A stretch of DNA of 64,000 bases from the NCBI GenBank assembly GCA_016934035.1, contig JAFGTP010000061.1, positions 54,467 to 118,466 on the forward strand, given 5' to 3'. Every line of letters starts with the position of its first letter. Positions within the stretch are counted from its first letter, which is position 1. The position numbers were made by a program, and so were the translations under genes. This document shows, piece after piece, positions 9,410 through 18,658 of this stretch. The notes under the pieces were generated by a model. That model saw only the letters and a program-made list of their open reading frames with translations. It searched no databases and was not told where the DNA came from. This DNA comes from Fidelibacterota bacterium (lineage in GTDB: Bacteria; Fidelibacterota; UBA2242; JAFGTP01).

Positions 9410-11272
9410 CTATTCAAAATCCAAAATCCCATAACCTGTCGGATTGTATGGATTTCCTGCCCAATGGGATTCCTTCACTTCATTTTGTGGACGATTTCGA
9501 CTGATATTGAAACCCCACTGATCTCCGGATTTTGGGCCGTTGTCAATGCCAATATCTTTCCATGGAATTTGCATCTCGATTGACCATCTGTCTTTACCGA
9601 TTTTGATCGCACTTAAATATTCTGATTCAAAATATTTATCTTCTACCCAACGTTCCAGAGAATTAAAGCGTAAGCCGTGAGCTGTCTGAAACAAGCGTGT
9701 ATAATCTTGCTGATTATTGCGGGTATCAAAAAATAATTCCAGATCATCGTCATTCCAGGTGAAGGGGATTTCACCGTGAGCTGTTGATATCATTTTATCA
9801 GGATTTGGTTCTTCCAATATAGCACCGATGTAGAGATAATTTTCATCATAGGCGATTTTCACAGTAGTCGTCTTTTCGGCAGGTTTTTCAATTGATGTCA
9901 CAAAGTCAGTCAACTCACTATATTTTTTCCACTCTTTGTCTGTTACTTTTCCATCGATTTTGATATTGCTGTCTTTTCGCAGGACTGTTACCTGTCGTGG
10001 GACAGAGAGGGTATATTTCGCTTCAAAGGTCACCAATTTGTCCAATAAAATATTGGACTTTTGGGATTTATCGGTGGAAGTTTGCTGACGAAGTTTTACT
10101 TCATCCTTTCGCGAGACATAACCGGTTCGGAATTTATTTTCTGCTGAGATTTCCAAAACCGGCAAGTTTTTTTGATCTTCTAATGAACCTGCAATAAAGT
10201 GAAAAGAGATTTCTGATGGGGCATTGGAATCCAATGTAATCCACTGACTTTCAGGTATAATTTTTACTGCTGAATTTTCCGGCATCTCCCAATCCAATTT
10301 GAAGGTACGTGCTTCATCCAATTTGTTTTCTAATGGAACTTTGATTATTGTCTCAAATTCGCCATCACTATTCCAGTTAGTTATTCGAATATTTTTATCA
10401 GCCAGTTTATACTTTGCGATTTCCTCACGTTCCTTGGGTGTGACACAGTCAATCGGCAAGATCGATCCTGCTTTAATATTGGCATATTTTATTTCTTTTC
10501 CCGGCACATAACTCACATGCATAAAGGATGAAAACATACCGTCTCTTTCGATCTTTTTACTTACACCGGCACTATTGATAATGATATAGTTGATGCCGTC
10601 ACGCTCTTCCCAGATATTTTCATGAGAATGGCCGCCAGCCACCAGTTTTACCGGATATTGAGTCAGCAGTTTATGCACTTTTTCCCAATCTTTGTATCCG
10701 GGTGAATCAACCGGATATTTCCAAAGGGGGCTATGTACAAAGACAAAAATCACTTGTGTTTTTTCGGATAATTCCGCTAAATCCTGCTTCAACCAGTTAT
10801 ATTGCCATTCCGCAATTCGGTCATCTTCTTCACCATGAAAAGAATTCAGAAAAATGCAGTGAACTGCGCCATAATCAAAAGAATAATGATTGCGATTTTC
10901 ACCCCATACTTCGCCATAAATTTTTTCTTCTTCATCGGTGACAATATCGTGATTCCCGGGCACCGGATAAAAGGGCATCTCCAATGGTGAAATCTGATTG
11001 AGAAACCATTTCCACTCATGGCGGATTTGTTCCTCATCATGAGTATAGCCATTGATCAAATCACCTACCTGGATGACAAATTGCGGGCGGAGTAAATTGG
11101 CTTCATAGATCATCCGCTCATATTGCGATGGATTGCCAAACTGGCTGTCGCCAAAGATAATAAAACGGACTTCATCATCAGCAGAAATTTGAGGTATTTC
11201 TGGTGAATTGTATTCTTGTGCCAATATTTGACTAAACAAAATCAGAATTATAAAGCAGAAACGAAATTTCAT
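9410..11272 (-). CDS. Secreted metallophosphoesterase with C-terminal CBM9-like domain
   Basis: A 620-residue exported protein. Signal peptide at residues 1-18 ending in ILAQ. The calcineurin-like phosphoesterase domain (about 35-250) has all metal-binding motifs: FGDSQFG, VGDLINGYTHDEE, GNHD, a VHSP box and GGHSHEN. A middle Ig/beta-like linker region follows, then a C-terminal domain (about 430-620; IDGKVTDKEWKK, AYDENYLYIGA, ELFFDTRN) resembling carbohydrate-binding family 9/DOMON-type beta sandwiches. It should hydrolyse a phosphoester outside the inner membrane while bound to a glycan or surface. It is convergent with the rhomboid gene, with a 3-base gap. Confidence 0.85.
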   Translation of the reverse strand: MKFRFCFIILILFSQILAQEYNSPEIPQISADDEVRFIIFGDSQFGNPSQYERMIYEANLLRPQFVIQVGDLINGYTHDEEQIRHEWKWFLNQISPLEMPFYPVPGNHDIVTDEEEKIYGEVWGENRNHYSFDYGAVHCIFLNSFHGEEDDRIAEWQYNWLKQDLAELSEKTQVIFVFVHSPLWKYPVDSPGYKDWEKVHKLLTQYPVKLVAGGHSHENIWEERDGINYIIINSAGVSKKIERDGMFSSFMHVSYVPGKEIKYANIKAGSILPIDCVTPKEREEIAKYKLADKNIRITNWNSDGEFETIIKVPLENKLDEARTFKLDWEMPENSAVKIIPESQWITLDSNAPSEISFHFIAGSLEDQKNLPVLEISAENKFRTGYVSRKDEVKLRQQTSTDKSQKSNILLDKLVTFEAKYTLSVPRQVTVLRKDSNIKIDGKVTDKEWKKYSELTDFVTSIEKPAEKTTTVKIAYDENYLYIGAILEEPNPDKMISTAHGEIPFTWNDDDLELFFDTRNNQQDYTRLFQTAHGLRFNSLERWVEDKYFESEYLSAIKIGKDRWSIEMQIPWKDIGIDNGPKSGDQWGFNISRNRPQNEVKESHWAGNPYNPTGYGILDFE

Positions 11273-11400
11273 GGTTTCCTCGTCTTATTTTCTTTTATAA
11301 AATATAGTAAGAGTAAGTGGAAACACCAATTGATTTTATTTGAATTAAAGAAAAAATATAATTATTTAATTAAAACAAAATACCCATTTAGACATTTTTT

Positions 11401-12360
11401 TTATCTTTCTGTATAATTTTTATTGGGCAACAAATACAATTTTCCATTTATATAATCAAAGGTAATATCAAAATCCATAAACAAAGGCAAACCAAGCACA
11501 CCCAAATTTTCCGGATGAATTCTTGAGGATTCTCGATTTCCATACATGACAGTCGGATTTTTATAAAGATATTTTCCGAAAGTCATGCTTTTGATCTGGC
11601 CTTTCCACTGTGAAATTTTACCCTGGGCGCCAAAAACATTATTGATTGGTTCAACATCATCTGGAAGTTGGATATTTAGTTCGTTATTCAGCGCAATTTT
11701 AAAAGGATAAATACCACCAAAATCTATATCCACCTGGCCATCATATTTTTTTCCGTCAAGCATAGTGAATGAAAAAGGCACCGAATGAGTCTCACTGGGT
11801 GTTTCGTTCATTTCCAGTACACATCCGTTTTTATCAAATTTGAAATCTTCAGGTTTGTGCAGAATTACATAATTATCTATGAAATCAAATTCCACCAGAA
11901 AATGCTTGAAAAAAGTATTACACAGTTGACCATCAACTTTAGGAAACATATCCGTAAATCCTACTGCTGATGGTGATATTATGACAGGCTGTTCGTAGAA
12001 AATAATATCATCAAATTTCAAAGAAATTGGTTCAGATATATAAGCTTCTGTAGGATCACCTTCACCAGCACCACCGATTTGTCCGGTTACTTCCGGTTTG
12101 AGATTCAGTTCATCAACCAGCGGTGATCCAAATAACCAGACTTCATCCCAAAGAATGCCATTATCAATCATCAGTTTTGCCGGTTTACCATTGATTATGC
12201 AATCCAGTGCGGGTTTGCCATCTGCCATTTTGAATGGGATTTTAATCGGTTGTTTATTTTCACTTAGAATTTTGTAGCTTCCCGGACCGGTGAGGTTTGT
12301 TTCCCCTTTTATTGTTAGAGACTGGAGTATTATTAGAGATAAAATAAAAAGTTTTTTCAT
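11401..12360 (-). CDS. Retropepsin-like aspartic protease-related exported protein (altered active-site motifs)
   Basis: A 319-residue protein with a signal peptide (1-19). It has two pepsin-like halves: AKLMIDNGILWDE (Asp66-Asn-Gly) and GQVDIDFGGIYPF (Asp213-Phe-Gly), each in the place of the Asp-Thr/Ser-Gly triad, and a late GVLGLPLFMDFDITFDY that is typical of bacterial aspartyl-protease-like proteins (hydrophobic-hydrophobic-G). Both catalytic Asp are kept but the Thr/Ser is replaced in each, so it may be an inactive or unusual relative acting in the periplasm. It lies 128 bases upstream of the phosphoesterase on the same strand and may be cotranscribed. Confidence 0.65.
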   Translation of the reverse strand: MKKLFILSLIILQSLTIKGETNLTGPGSYKILSENKQPIKIPFKMADGKPALDCIINGKPAKLMIDNGILWDEVWLFGSPLVDELNLKPEVTGQIGGAGEGDPTEAYISEPISLKFDDIIFYEQPVIISPSAVGFTDMFPKVDGQLCNTFFKHFLVEFDFIDNYVILHKPEDFKFDKNGCVLEMNETPSETHSVPFSFTMLDGKKYDGQVDIDFGGIYPFKIALNNELNIQLPDDVEPINNVFGAQGKISQWKGQIKSMTFGKYLYKNPTVMYGNRESSRIHPENLGVLGLPLFMDFDITFDYINGKLYLLPNKNYTER

Positions 12361-12424
12361 GATGTGCTCTTTTTGATAATAATTACAAAATAAAGGACGC
12401 TACTGCATTGAAAAAAGTTGTTAG

Positions 12425-12847
12425 TTATTTTTCAGGTTCACAGATCATACACCGTCCGCGATGAACATCCATCAATCCGCCACAAGTTTCACATTGCCAT
12501 CTTTTATTTTCATTTTCAAGGAAATATTCAATGCCTTTTTCTTTGATCATTTGGAGATTTTCCAACATACTCATGTTGTATTTTGTCCGATATCGCTTGT
12601 CCAGTTGCTTCATTCTCCGGCAGGGTAATTTTTCACAATCATAGCAAAATCCGGAGGCTGGCAAATCGACGCAATTAACAATAATGCAATTTAGGCAAGA
12701 CTTCGGTTTATTTTCATCAGTACCCTGACAACCTTCACAGTGGTTTGGCTCACGTTGAAAGGCCATGCAGATGGCACAATTCATTCCACAGGGAGCGATA
12801 TCCCGGGATATTGTCAAATGTTGATTGTTGATCGTTGTTTTTTTCAT
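12425..12847 (-). CDS. Cysteine-rich DUF3795-type protein
   Basis: A 140-residue soluble protein with about 16 cysteines arranged in short pairs: CGMNCAICMAF, CEGCQG, CLNCIIVNC, CYDCEKLPC, CETCGG and CMICEP. This spacing matches DUF3795 proteins, suspected zinc or iron-sulfur binders of unknown function common in anaerobes. The ATG is preceded by AGGAG. It starts 36 bases after the stop of the RND transporter on the same strand and may be the last gene of that operon, although its function has no obvious link to transport. Confidence 0.75.
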   Translation of the reverse strand: MKKTTINNQHLTISRDIAPCGMNCAICMAFQREPNHCEGCQGTDENKPKSCLNCIIVNCVDLPASGFCYDCEKLPCRRMKQLDKRYRTKYNMSMLENLQMIKEKGIEYFLENENKRWQCETCGGLMDVHRGRCMICEPEK

Positions 12848-12883
12848 TGGCTCCTATCCTTTTAATGTCAGTTCTCAGGCTGA

Positions 12884-15883
12884 TTATTCTCTGAATAGTC
12901 GGATCATTGGCGTCAGGACAAAGACAGAAGCCAGCAAACAGGTGCCGACGCCGATAAACAAGGCTATTCCCAGGCTGCCAAACCCGCGATACGTGGCAAA
13001 AACCAGTGACCCGAATGAGATCATGGTGGTCAGCGAGGTGATGACGACTGCTTTCCCCGTGGAACTCAGCACATGCCGGATAGCCCCTTTTCCTTCACTT
13101 CTGTAGCGATGGAGGATATGAATGCCGTCATCAATGCCAATTCCCAGAATAAGGGGCAGGGCCATCACATTTACCAAAGTTATTTTGATACCCAAAATTC
13201 CCATGATACCAAGCATCCAAATAAAACCGATGATTAAAGGCAACAGGGCCAGAAACGAAAATTTTATAGAACGAAAATCAATCAGCAGCATGATAAAGAC
13301 CACAATTAATGTCAGAACCGCTGCTTTTTTGCCGTCCTGCCCGATGATGTCGATCAGATAATAAAACATGGGCGGCAGTCCGGCAATCCGGGGCGTGATG
13401 TCCAGCAGATCCTTGGAGAAAGTATCCAGGTACTGAATGTTCCAGACATTTCCTTTCGGATAAACGGTGATGAGGAAACAATCTTCCTCAGGGCTGTAAA
13501 ACTGGTCGCGTGTGTTTACAGGCAACATCTCCAATTTTATCGTGTTGGTGTCAGCCATATCCAGGACGATATTTTTATACTGGCCGGCAAAATCCCTGCT
13601 GAAAATTTCCAGTCGGTTCTCTTCCAAAACGGTTTCGTTGAGATTATTGGCGAGGGCCGTTATTTTTCCTGCCATAATTGGATGGGCAGCCAATTCATTG
13701 ATCTGGTTGGCAATGTTTTTAAGGCGGCCGATGTCTGCAATGTCTGTTTTTTGGATTTCCCTGATGATTTTACGCAGGATTTCTTTGACCTCAACAGGAA
13801 AATTTTCATTAAGCACCTGGGCTAATAACCGGTTGATTTCACCAGTTTTTTCTTTTGTAATTGTTGTCGGTTCGAGAACAAGTTCGTCCATTTTGATAGC
13901 TGCCGTAGTAAAATTAGCGCTGCCGACTAATCGAAAAGTTTTTTGGTCAACCATGTCCTGACCGCTGATAAAAGCCATATCCTGCATCTCAATGATATTG
14001 GCTTCCAATCGCATCAATTCATCGACAACCTGCAATTGGTAGTCTTCGGAAAAGGAGAGGTTGGTAGAACTGTTTTCCATTATTCGATGGATTTCGGCAA
14101 TCAATGGTTTTCTGTGCTGTTGTTTTTCAATAGGAGGAAGGTAATCAGTAATGGATTGCACCCAGCTGATACTGGATTGTTCCTTGGCTTTTTGTGTAAA
14201 GTTATAATTTTCCTGCAGACTTTTCGCTGTCATCATCGTGGGGTCGGAAGACATGTTGTATTTATGGATTAAAAGGTGGTTCAGGCGGATAGACTCCAAT
14301 CCCTCCGGTTCCATATTGAGGTAATTATAGTCAAATTCCACTTTTGTCATTGAAAATCCCAAGATAGTGGTGATAATCAGAATTCCTATCAGGGAAACAC
14401 CATATTTTTTGTAAATTTTATCTCCGGCAGAACCCAATAATTTGTAGGAAATATCGACGCTCTTCCTTTCAACCGAGAAGTTTTTTAATAATTTTTCACC
14501 CAGGTAAATTCTAAGTTTTTCCTGAAGGATTAAAAAGGTAGGCAGGATCAGCAGGGTGGCCAGCATGACAATGACCAGTCCAATGCCGTTGACCAGACCG
14601 AATTCCACAATACCGCTGCTGCGACCTGTGGTCAGGGTCAAAAAGGCCACTGCAGTGGTCATGCCGCCGGTGATGATTCCAGCCCCGACTTTATTCAGGG
14701 TCAATCCCAGGGCGTCATAGATATTTTCACCCTTCCTGCGCATTTCACTGTAGACGGAGATAATGTGGATCGAGAAATCAATGCCCAACCCAACGAGGAC
14801 AACTGAGGCCATGGAGGTAAACATATTGAGTTCCTCTACCAACAGATAGGAAATACCGAGGGCCCAGACAATCCCCAGCAGCAGGTTCAGAATGGCCAGA
14901 AAAGGGGCCGAGATCATACGAAAGGCAATTATAAAAAGTAAAAATACTCCTGTCAGTGCAAGAAGGGTCAATAAAAAAGAGTCCTCAGTCGATGCTACCA
15001 TTTCGTCTCTGGCCAGGACTATACCGCCGGCAAGGCCGGCACCAATTCCATATTTGGCCGCTTCCTTTTTTACCAGCTCTTCCAATCCGTTGACAGCAGG
15101 TAGTAATTTTTCAATATCCAGCACATTAAAAGTCGGCTCTGCCATAACCAGCATCATGGAGCGGTCCGGAGAATATAGATAGGGAGAACCAGCCGCAAAG
15201 GAACGGGCTGCTTCCTGGCTGAGTGTTTTATCATATTCCAACTCAAAAAGTGCCCGGTTGACAAAATCCGACCAGGTTTCAATGTTGTCCAAAAATTGTA
15301 CGGCTTCCCGTTCTTTTTGCATGGTGGATATTTTTTCTTCTGATTGAATATATTCCTTTTCCAGGTTATCATTCAGGTTGATTAAAAAAGGTAAAAAACC
15401 GGGCTCTTCATAAAGCTTTCGCATCCGTTTAAGGTCGTCATTTTTCAACAGCATCAAGCCATGGTCCTCAAAGAATTTTGTGGGCAGTTTGATATCGACC
15501 CGGCGATAATATTTTCCTGGAAAGTTTGAGCCATTTTTGGCCATCTCATGCTGCTTCTGAATTTTTGGCGAGCCAAAGCGCTCTATCCAGGCTGACAGGT
15601 TTTCTATTTTATTTTTTATTCCCTCAGCAAAAATTTTCATTTTTTCTTCATCCCCTTGCAATACAATGATCATGGGATTGGCTCCGGGAAAATGCTCAGC
15701 TACATAATTGAATTCTTCCATCATGGGCGAATTTTTGGGCAGCAGGTCTGCCATATTCATATTGATTTTAATTTTGGATGACAGATACCCAGTGATAAGT
15801 GTTATGATAATAATGGAGAAAAGAGCCCAGCCTGTTTTTTCAGAAATGAATTTTGCCAATTGATTAAATAATTTTGTTCTCAT
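12884..15883 (-). CDS. RND/MMPL-family envelope transporter
   Basis: A 999-residue inner-membrane protein with the RND duplication: TM1, a large periplasmic region, TM2-6 (about 290-440, with GLGIDFSIH and GRSSGIVEFGL), a second TM and periplasmic region, then TM8-12 (about 850-999, with GIGIDDGIHILHRYRSEG). The GxGxDxxxH motif in each half is typical of the MMPL/HAE-3/SSD branch that moves lipids or hydrophobic molecules. The second periplasmic loop is mostly helical. Its ribosome site AGGAAAAA precedes the ATG. It is the main transporter of a TetR, LolA-like, barrel, RND operon, an arrangement suited to carrying a lipidic substrate across the periplasm. The actual substrate is unknown. Confidence 0.88.
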   Translation of the reverse strand: MRTKLFNQLAKFISEKTGWALFSIIIITLITGYLSSKIKINMNMADLLPKNSPMMEEFNYVAEHFPGANPMIIVLQGDEEKMKIFAEGIKNKIENLSAWIERFGSPKIQKQHEMAKNGSNFPGKYYRRVDIKLPTKFFEDHGLMLLKNDDLKRMRKLYEEPGFLPFLINLNDNLEKEYIQSEEKISTMQKEREAVQFLDNIETWSDFVNRALFELEYDKTLSQEAARSFAAGSPYLYSPDRSMMLVMAEPTFNVLDIEKLLPAVNGLEELVKKEAAKYGIGAGLAGGIVLARDEMVASTEDSFLLTLLALTGVFLLFIIAFRMISAPFLAILNLLLGIVWALGISYLLVEELNMFTSMASVVLVGLGIDFSIHIISVYSEMRRKGENIYDALGLTLNKVGAGIITGGMTTAVAFLTLTTGRSSGIVEFGLVNGIGLVIVMLATLLILPTFLILQEKLRIYLGEKLLKNFSVERKSVDISYKLLGSAGDKIYKKYGVSLIGILIITTILGFSMTKVEFDYNYLNMEPEGLESIRLNHLLIHKYNMSSDPTMMTAKSLQENYNFTQKAKEQSSISWVQSITDYLPPIEKQQHRKPLIAEIHRIMENSSTNLSFSEDYQLQVVDELMRLEANIIEMQDMAFISGQDMVDQKTFRLVGSANFTTAAIKMDELVLEPTTITKEKTGEINRLLAQVLNENFPVEVKEILRKIIREIQKTDIADIGRLKNIANQINELAAHPIMAGKITALANNLNETVLEENRLEIFSRDFAGQYKNIVLDMADTNTIKLEMLPVNTRDQFYSPEEDCFLITVYPKGNVWNIQYLDTFSKDLLDITPRIAGLPPMFYYLIDIIGQDGKKAAVLTLIVVFIMLLIDFRSIKFSFLALLPLIIGFIWMLGIMGILGIKITLVNVMALPLILGIGIDDGIHILHRYRSEGKGAIRHVLSSTGKAVVITSLTTMISFGSLVFATYRGFGSLGIALFIGVGTCLLASVFVLTPMIRLFRE

Positions 15884-15917
15884 ATTTTTTCCTGCTATTT
15901 GTATTGGAATGGAACTG

Positions 15918-17084
15918 TTAGAAATAGGCCCTCAATCTTACTTTTATGCCCAGGTCCTGAAATCCATACTCGTCTTTTTTATCGCCTGTAAAGATATTGC
16001 CCATAAAAGTCAATTCCACATTTTCATAGATACGGTAAGCCAACATCGGATTGATGACAAGACTTTGATCATCCAGATTGGCTATGGACATGACGGTTGC
16101 ATCTATCAAATCAGTAATTGGATACATTCCCATGAGGAACAGGTAATTTTGGTTAAGACTGTGTTGCTGCCAATCATAATAAATCAAATAATCAAACAAA
16201 GAGGTCTCATTTTCTTCAGTACCAAAATCATTGTGTAAATATTCTCCGAGTACATAAAGTGAATTTTCAAAAGTATAATCAGCGCCAACAATGTATTCAT
16301 ATTTTAAATTATCAGAATCATAATTAATCCGATTTGCAGTAAATTCTGTTCTTAATCCGATTCCGGAAACATCCCCTTCCAGTGTGATTCCATACAGATC
16401 TTTATAAATTGGATTGCCAAAGGAGCCTATTCGATAATTATAATAATCGGGCCTTGTTTTTCCATATAACAATGAAACATCCCAATAGGGCAACCAGCAT
16501 TTGAATTGAAAATACTGCGTCGATAAATCAAAGGTCTCTTCCGGTTGGTAAATAGCCTGTAAAGTACCAATGAAAGCCACCGGAATATTCAATTGAATAG
16601 CATCCACACCTGTCACTTCGTAAGTCGGATCCATGATGTCCTTTTTGTTGAAAATGTCGGTTGGGTTCCAGGCATAGCCCACACCGGTTGGGAGTTGCTG
16701 GCGGCCGATGATCAATTCAAAATATTTATGATGAAAATCCAGATAAAGATTATCAATCATCAATGTATCTTCAAACTCAACCTGAAACAGATCAGATCTC
16801 GGTGATATGAGCCCGGCGTAGTAGGATTCATGAATGAAATCAGAAATATTGAACCTGGTTTTTCCACCATATCGTTTATATACCACGTCTCCACCGATAT
16901 GGACATTGTCGGTGGGATCCGTATCAAAATCCAGACGGAATTTATTGTAATCAAAATAAAATCCATGCCCTGGTGCTTTTGCATAATCGCCTTCAAATTC
17001 ATAGTAGCCGTACCAGGTAACCTCGGCAAAAATCAGTGATGACATCAGTAGTACCATGGATGTTAAGATTATCGTTCGACGCAT
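15918..17084 (-). CDS. Outer-membrane beta-barrel protein (porin-like) of the RND operon
   Basis: A 388-residue protein with a signal peptide (MRRTIILTSMVLLMSSLIFAE). It is rich in alternating hydrophobic/aromatic strands and ends in aromatic Phe (RLRAYF), as outer-membrane barrels do. The segment IIGRQQLPTGVGYAWNPTDI followed by a dPxxexxGVDAIQ pattern resembles barrel proteins that accompany RND/LolA-like systems. The frame opens at 17156, inside the preceding gene, but the ATG at 17084 has CAGGTG upstream and begins the signal peptide. It would give the RND operon an outer-membrane component. No closer family name can be given. Confidence 0.7.
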   Translation of the reverse strand: MRRTIILTSMVLLMSSLIFAEVTWYGYYEFEGDYAKAPGHGFYFDYNKFRLDFDTDPTDNVHIGGDVVYKRYGGKTRFNISDFIHESYYAGLISPRSDLFQVEFEDTLMIDNLYLDFHHKYFELIIGRQQLPTGVGYAWNPTDIFNKKDIMDPTYEVTGVDAIQLNIPVAFIGTLQAIYQPEETFDLSTQYFQFKCWLPYWDVSLLYGKTRPDYYNYRIGSFGNPIYKDLYGITLEGDVSGIGLRTEFTANRINYDSDNLKYEYIVGADYTFENSLYVLGEYLHNDFGTEENETSLFDYLIYYDWQQHSLNQNYLFLMGMYPITDLIDATVMSIANLDDQSLVINPMLAYRIYENVELTFMGNIFTGDKKDEYGFQDLGIKVRLRAYF

Positions 17085-17097
17085 ACTTTGCACCTGT

Positions 17098-17850
17098 TTA
17101 CCTTTTGAGTGTTTGCTCTGAAAAGAAATTTTTATCAAAGGTGACATTGTACTCAACGGACTCGTATTCCATAATTGTACTGGTATTGTCCTGCCGGTTT
17201 TCCATCACCATTTTCATGGCTGTGGAAACCCCCTGTATTTTTTCAATATTATCGAGGAAGAGGGTTTTCTCAAGGTTTCCGGAGTTGTCGTAATATTCAA
17301 TTTTCAGTGGGAATTGGTCCTCTGTACGGAGAAAAGCCAGAATTTTTGAATAGGAATTGGCTTCATTTTCAGATTTCAATTCCAACACATTGCATTTTAT
17401 TCCATCCATTGATTGAATGCCCAAAGGAACCGGCGCATAGTCTGTGCGCCAGGTGTCACCGGAGCCCATATCTTCGTAGGTAAAATCCGAACCTTCGAAT
17501 TTTTGTTTTTTCGCATGGGAGGCCAGTTTACGGACTCTTTTTGTGCGATTGTTGTACATCCAGATATCATTGGAATAATTTTTCATCAGCAGGGCATTGC
17601 CTTTGACGCGGGCGGGAGAGAGGTAGCGCATCATGGAATTTTTACCCTTTTCATCGGCAGCGGATTCGTAAGTCAGCACCCTCTTTTCTCCCGACAGAGT
17701 GTGGATAGTTTGCCTCATAATCCCACGGGAACTTTCGGGATTCATATGGCCCAGGAGGTCGTTTAATAATTCTTCACCGGTCTGAGTGTAACCCGCAGCC
17801 ATAGTGGTCAGCAGTAAACAGAATAGTTTTATGATCGGAAATCTTATCAT
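17098..17850 (-). CDS. LolA-like outer-membrane lipoprotein-sorting protein
   Basis: A 250-residue exported protein (signal peptide to about residue 22, AAGYTQ). The body shows the LolA-like half-barrel pattern seen next to RND transporters: MRYLSPARVKGNALLMKNYSNDIWMYNNRTKRVRKLA (split over residues 73-110), then GSDFTYEDM and a KIEYYD strand. Proteins of this family bind lipid or lipoprotein acyl chains in the periplasm. It overlaps the tetR stop by 4 bases (ATGA), indicating translational coupling, and is followed 13 bases on by the barrel gene. Likely the periplasmic carrier of the system. Confidence 0.82.
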   Translation of the reverse strand: MIRFPIIKLFCLLLTTMAAGYTQTGEELLNDLLGHMNPESSRGIMRQTIHTLSGEKRVLTYESAADEKGKNSMMRYLSPARVKGNALLMKNYSNDIWMYNNRTKRVRKLASHAKKQKFEGSDFTYEDMGSGDTWRTDYAPVPLGIQSMDGIKCNVLELKSENEANSYSKILAFLRTEDQFPLKIEYYDNSGNLEKTLFLDNIEKIQGVSTAMKMVMENRQDNTSTIMEYESVEYNVTFDKNFFSEQTLKR

Positions 17851-18452
17851 AGAAGTATTCCTTTCAGTATAATGCTTTTCATGGTCCTTTTTAATTCATC
17901 ATTATTGTAATGCCTGTACTGGAAAAACATATGCAGCCCGAAGCCATCTAAAAAGGAAAAGAGAATAAAGCTAAAGTATTTTACATCTACCGGTTTGAAT
18001 AATCCCTTTAGAATTCCCTGCTCAATGATAGGTTCAAAAATAGCGTAGATATGCTGCAATACTTTATCCAGTGAAATTTTCGTGTTGTTGCGATAGGCAT
18101 AAAGCATGATCTCCATAACCATGGAAAACTGTTCCTTATTGCCGCTTTGTGCCATATCCAGGGTGGTGTCAATGGTGTAATCAATGATCAGTTTCAATTT
18201 TTTGACCGGGTCCCAATCATCCTGAATGAGTTGCATCCAGGCCTGGAACATTTCATCAAAAACAACCAGAATGATCTGTTCGAAAATCTCTTCTTTACTT
18301 TGAAAGTATTGGTAGATGGTGCCTTTGCCGATACCGGCTTCCCGGGCGATGGTGGCGATGGTACCTTTTTCCAGTCCTTGCTTGGCAAAGGTGTCCATGG
18401 CGGCTTTCAGGATTTTCATTTGTTTTTCTTCACTTTTAGGTCTTGGTGACAT
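17847..18452 (-). CDS. TetR/AcrR family regulator of the RND operon
   Basis: A 201-residue protein with an N-terminal TetR helix-turn-helix: ILKAAMDTFAKQGLEKGTI, then IAREAGIGKGTIYQYFQSKEE (residues about 12-60). The C-terminal part is all-helical and hydrophobic, as for binding lipophilic ligands. It is the first gene of the operon. A perfect 16-bp palindrome lies 22 bases before the ATG, a typical self-operator, so it probably represses itself and the transporter genes until an inducer binds. Confidence 0.9.
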   Translation of the reverse strand: MSPRPKSEEKQMKILKAAMDTFAKQGLEKGTIATIAREAGIGKGTIYQYFQSKEEIFEQIILVVFDEMFQAWMQLIQDDWDPVKKLKLIIDYTIDTTLDMAQSGNKEQFSMVMEIMLYAYRNNTKISLDKVLQHIYAIFEPIIEQGILKGLFKPVDVKYFSFILFSFLDGFGLHMFFQYRHYNNDELKRTMKSIILKGILL

Positions 18453-18473
18453 AATTTGTTCTTTCTTTTAAAT

Positions 18474-18489
18474 GACTGACCGGTCAGTC
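18474..18489. promoter_or_regulatory. TetR operator: perfect 16-bp palindrome
   Basis: GACTGACCGGTCAGTC is a perfect inverted repeat with a central GACCGGTC core, the kind of site bound by many AcrR/TetR repressors. It lies 22 bases upstream of the minus-strand tetR start. The base composition is conspicuously GC-rich within an AT-rich leader. Confidence 0.8.
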
Positions 18490-18658
18490 GGCTATAAATT
18501 AAACAGGAATTTTTTGATTGTCAAATGCTTTGTTTAATTTTTTGAAAACAGGAGGGGATTAAAATTATTTAAAAATTTTAGAAATATTATTGCCGGTTTC
18601 AATTGATTTTTTTTATATTACCTTTGCAACTGTTGTAAAAAAAATATTGGATGTAATC

